Of a stretch of DNA of 6,367 nucleotides, positions 5,528-6,367 are shown one piece after another (the stretch's first letter is position 1; each line of letters opens with the position of its first letter). Made by a program: the position numbers and the translations under genes. The stretch spans positions 28,869-35,235 of the forward strand of contig KI543199.1 of assembly GCA_000496215.1 (NCBI GenBank). Direction: 5' to 3'. Under the pieces are notes generated by a model. It had not been told where the DNA came from, ran no database searches, and saw only the letters and a list, made by a program, of their open reading frames with translations. This DNA is from an uncultured archaeon A07HN63. Its GTDB lineage: Archaea > Halobacteriota > Halobacteria > Halobacteriales > Haloferacaceae.

Positions 5528-6247
5528 ATGGATGACGTTGAGCTAACTGACGCGCAGTTGAAACGGATTGACTCACTACGGGCGGAACTTGCGTCGAAAA
5601 CCGGCCCGTACGCGACCGTGACGGCCGGGGATACAATCGAGTATCTGCTTGACATCGCGGCGGAGATCGATAACCCAGACCCGGTGTCGACATCGCTGGC
5701 CGAACAGTTGGCCGAGTCAACCGCATCACAACCATTTCCACGGGCCGCGCTCCGTGACCAACTGGAAACCCGCCGGCTTTCGCATGGCGATCAGGACGAC
5801 GCCGAGCGGATGGATCTCTACACGATTGCCGTCGAATTCGATATTCAGGGCCGGAGTTCAATGTCGAAAGCCGAACTCATTGACGCGATCCTCGCCGCCG
5901 CCGAACAGCAGTACACCAACCCGTTCGTGTCGGTCGATATCGATTTTCCCGGCGCGACGGAGGCAGACACGGAAGCGGCGGACGCCGCTGCCGACGACGA
6001 CGCAGAAACTGACAGCGGGGTAGACGACTCCGACGATACAGATGAATCTGGTGATGATGACGAGACTGCGTCGTCCGACGATGACTCCGGCCAACTCAAC
6101 GCCATGTTGAGCCTGATGGAGACACACGACGACAAGTGGTGGTCGACTGATGGCGACGCCCGATACAAGGTGGAACTCCCCGACGGCAGCGTCGAATCTG
6201 CCCGCACGAAGGACGATGTGCGGGCGACATTGTTCAAGAACTACTGA
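5528..6247 (+). CDS. Acidic protein with a Rho-N/SAP-like domain, function unknown
   Basis: ATG 5528 gives 239 residues. Residues 1-47 (LTDAQLKRIDSLRAEL, VTAGDTIEYLLDIAAEI) look like an alpha-helical region of the ribbon-helix-helix-like kind common in haloarchaea. Residues 95-125 (MDLYTIAVEFDIQGRSSMSK and the following ELIDAIL) match the helix-turn-helix pattern of Rho termination factor N-terminal or SAP-like domains, LYxxAxxxxIxGRSxMxKxELIxAI, which bind nucleic acid in known members. Residues 143-188 are an Asp/Ser/Glu-rich disordered linker. Residues 189-239 form a small C-terminal module (ETHDDKWWSTDGDARYKVELPDGS) with a Trp pair and a beta-hairpin look. No helicase or ATPase motif follows, so it is not Rho itself. 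It lies 9 nt behind the zinc-ribbon gene without a clear Shine-Dalgarno, so translational coupling or a shared transcript is likely. A DNA- or RNA-binding role is inferred only. Confidence 0.8.
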   Translation: MDDVELTDAQLKRIDSLRAELASKTGPYATVTAGDTIEYLLDIAAEIDNPDPVSTSLAEQLAESTASQPFPRAALRDQLETRRLSHGDQDDAERMDLYTIAVEFDIQGRSSMSKAELIDAILAAAEQQYTNPFVSVDIDFPGATEADTEAADAAADDDAETDSGVDDSDDTDESGDDDETASSDDDSGQLNAMLSLMETHDDKWWSTDGDARYKVELPDGSVESARTKDDVRATLFKNY

Positions 6248-6333
6248 TTTTCCGATCGGACGGGGCAAAATACGTAGTGACCGGTTGTTGCTTACTCCTC
6301 AGCGTATCATAGAGTGCTTGCCACGAAGATTTG

Positions 6334-6340
6334 TTTAAAA
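6334..6340 (+). promoter_or_regulatory. TATA-like TTTAAAA near the right edge
   Basis: TTTAAAA follows a CGAAG-like stretch in an otherwise GC-rich neighbourhood. It could drive a gene that starts within about 30-40 nt, at or beyond the window end. The AT-rich palindromic core would also read on the minus strand, but no gene is visible that way. Bases 6248-6333 contain no gene; they begin with a T-run (6248-6251) and a TCCGATCGGA palindrome (6251-6260) after the preceding stop. Confidence 0.3.
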
Positions 6341-6367
6341 TAGCGTCAGGAGTCGCGTACAGGGCAC

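Noticed and set aside
6248..6367. RNA gene or CRISPR in the right-hand tail
   Set aside because: No cloverleaf, box motifs or repeat-spacer pattern are visible.

Overview
The window looks like haloarchaeal chromosome (class Halobacteria). It is GC-rich with G/C-rich third positions, and its proteins are strongly acidic (Asp/Glu-rich, Lys-poor). It has short AT-rich promoter patches with BRE/TATA-like elements about 25-30 nt upstream of start codons, as in leaderless haloarchaeal transcription. It also encodes haloarchaeal-type families: an Mrp-type ATPase, an actin-like protein of the salactin/volactin kind, and zinc-ribbon microproteins. The sequence does not identify the genus.

Layout. Bases 1-966 (+) hold the C-terminal part of a long helical, coiled-coil-like protein built from 23-residue repeats and a 54-55-residue repeat; its start is outside the window. 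Bases 1057-1955 (+) hold a HisG-like (ATP phosphoribosyltransferase fold) gene that is split by one apparent missing base near 1476-1478. Three co-directional minus-strand genes follow, read right to left: a four-helix membrane protein (5100-4231), an actin/MreB-like ATPase (4144-3107) and an Mrp/ApbC-type Fe-S carrier ATPase (3052-1994). The last two each have a good promoter candidate in the short gap upstream. Divergently, on the plus strand, lie a tandemly duplicated zinc-ribbon protein (5213-5518) and, 9 nt further on, a protein with a Rho-N/SAP-like domain and an Asp-rich linker (5528-6247), probably one transcription unit. Bases 6248-6367 hold no gene, but there is a TATA-like box near the right edge.

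How the genes might work together. The membrane protein and the actin-like ATPase are adjacent and co-directional, so a membrane-linked cytoskeletal pair is plausible, though only inferred. Mrp is a housekeeping Fe-S protein and probably a neighbour by position only. The zinc-ribbon and Rho-N/SAP-like proteins are both candidate nucleic-acid-associated small proteins encoded together.

The most notable observations are the frameshifted HisG-like gene, whose PRPP signature is also degenerate; a pair of apparently compensating single-base indels in the first coiled-coil repeat; the altered phosphate-2 motif of the actin-like protein; and the internal duplication that created the double zinc ribbon. 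The three indel candidates in the first 1.5 kb could be real decay or uncorrected sequencing errors.
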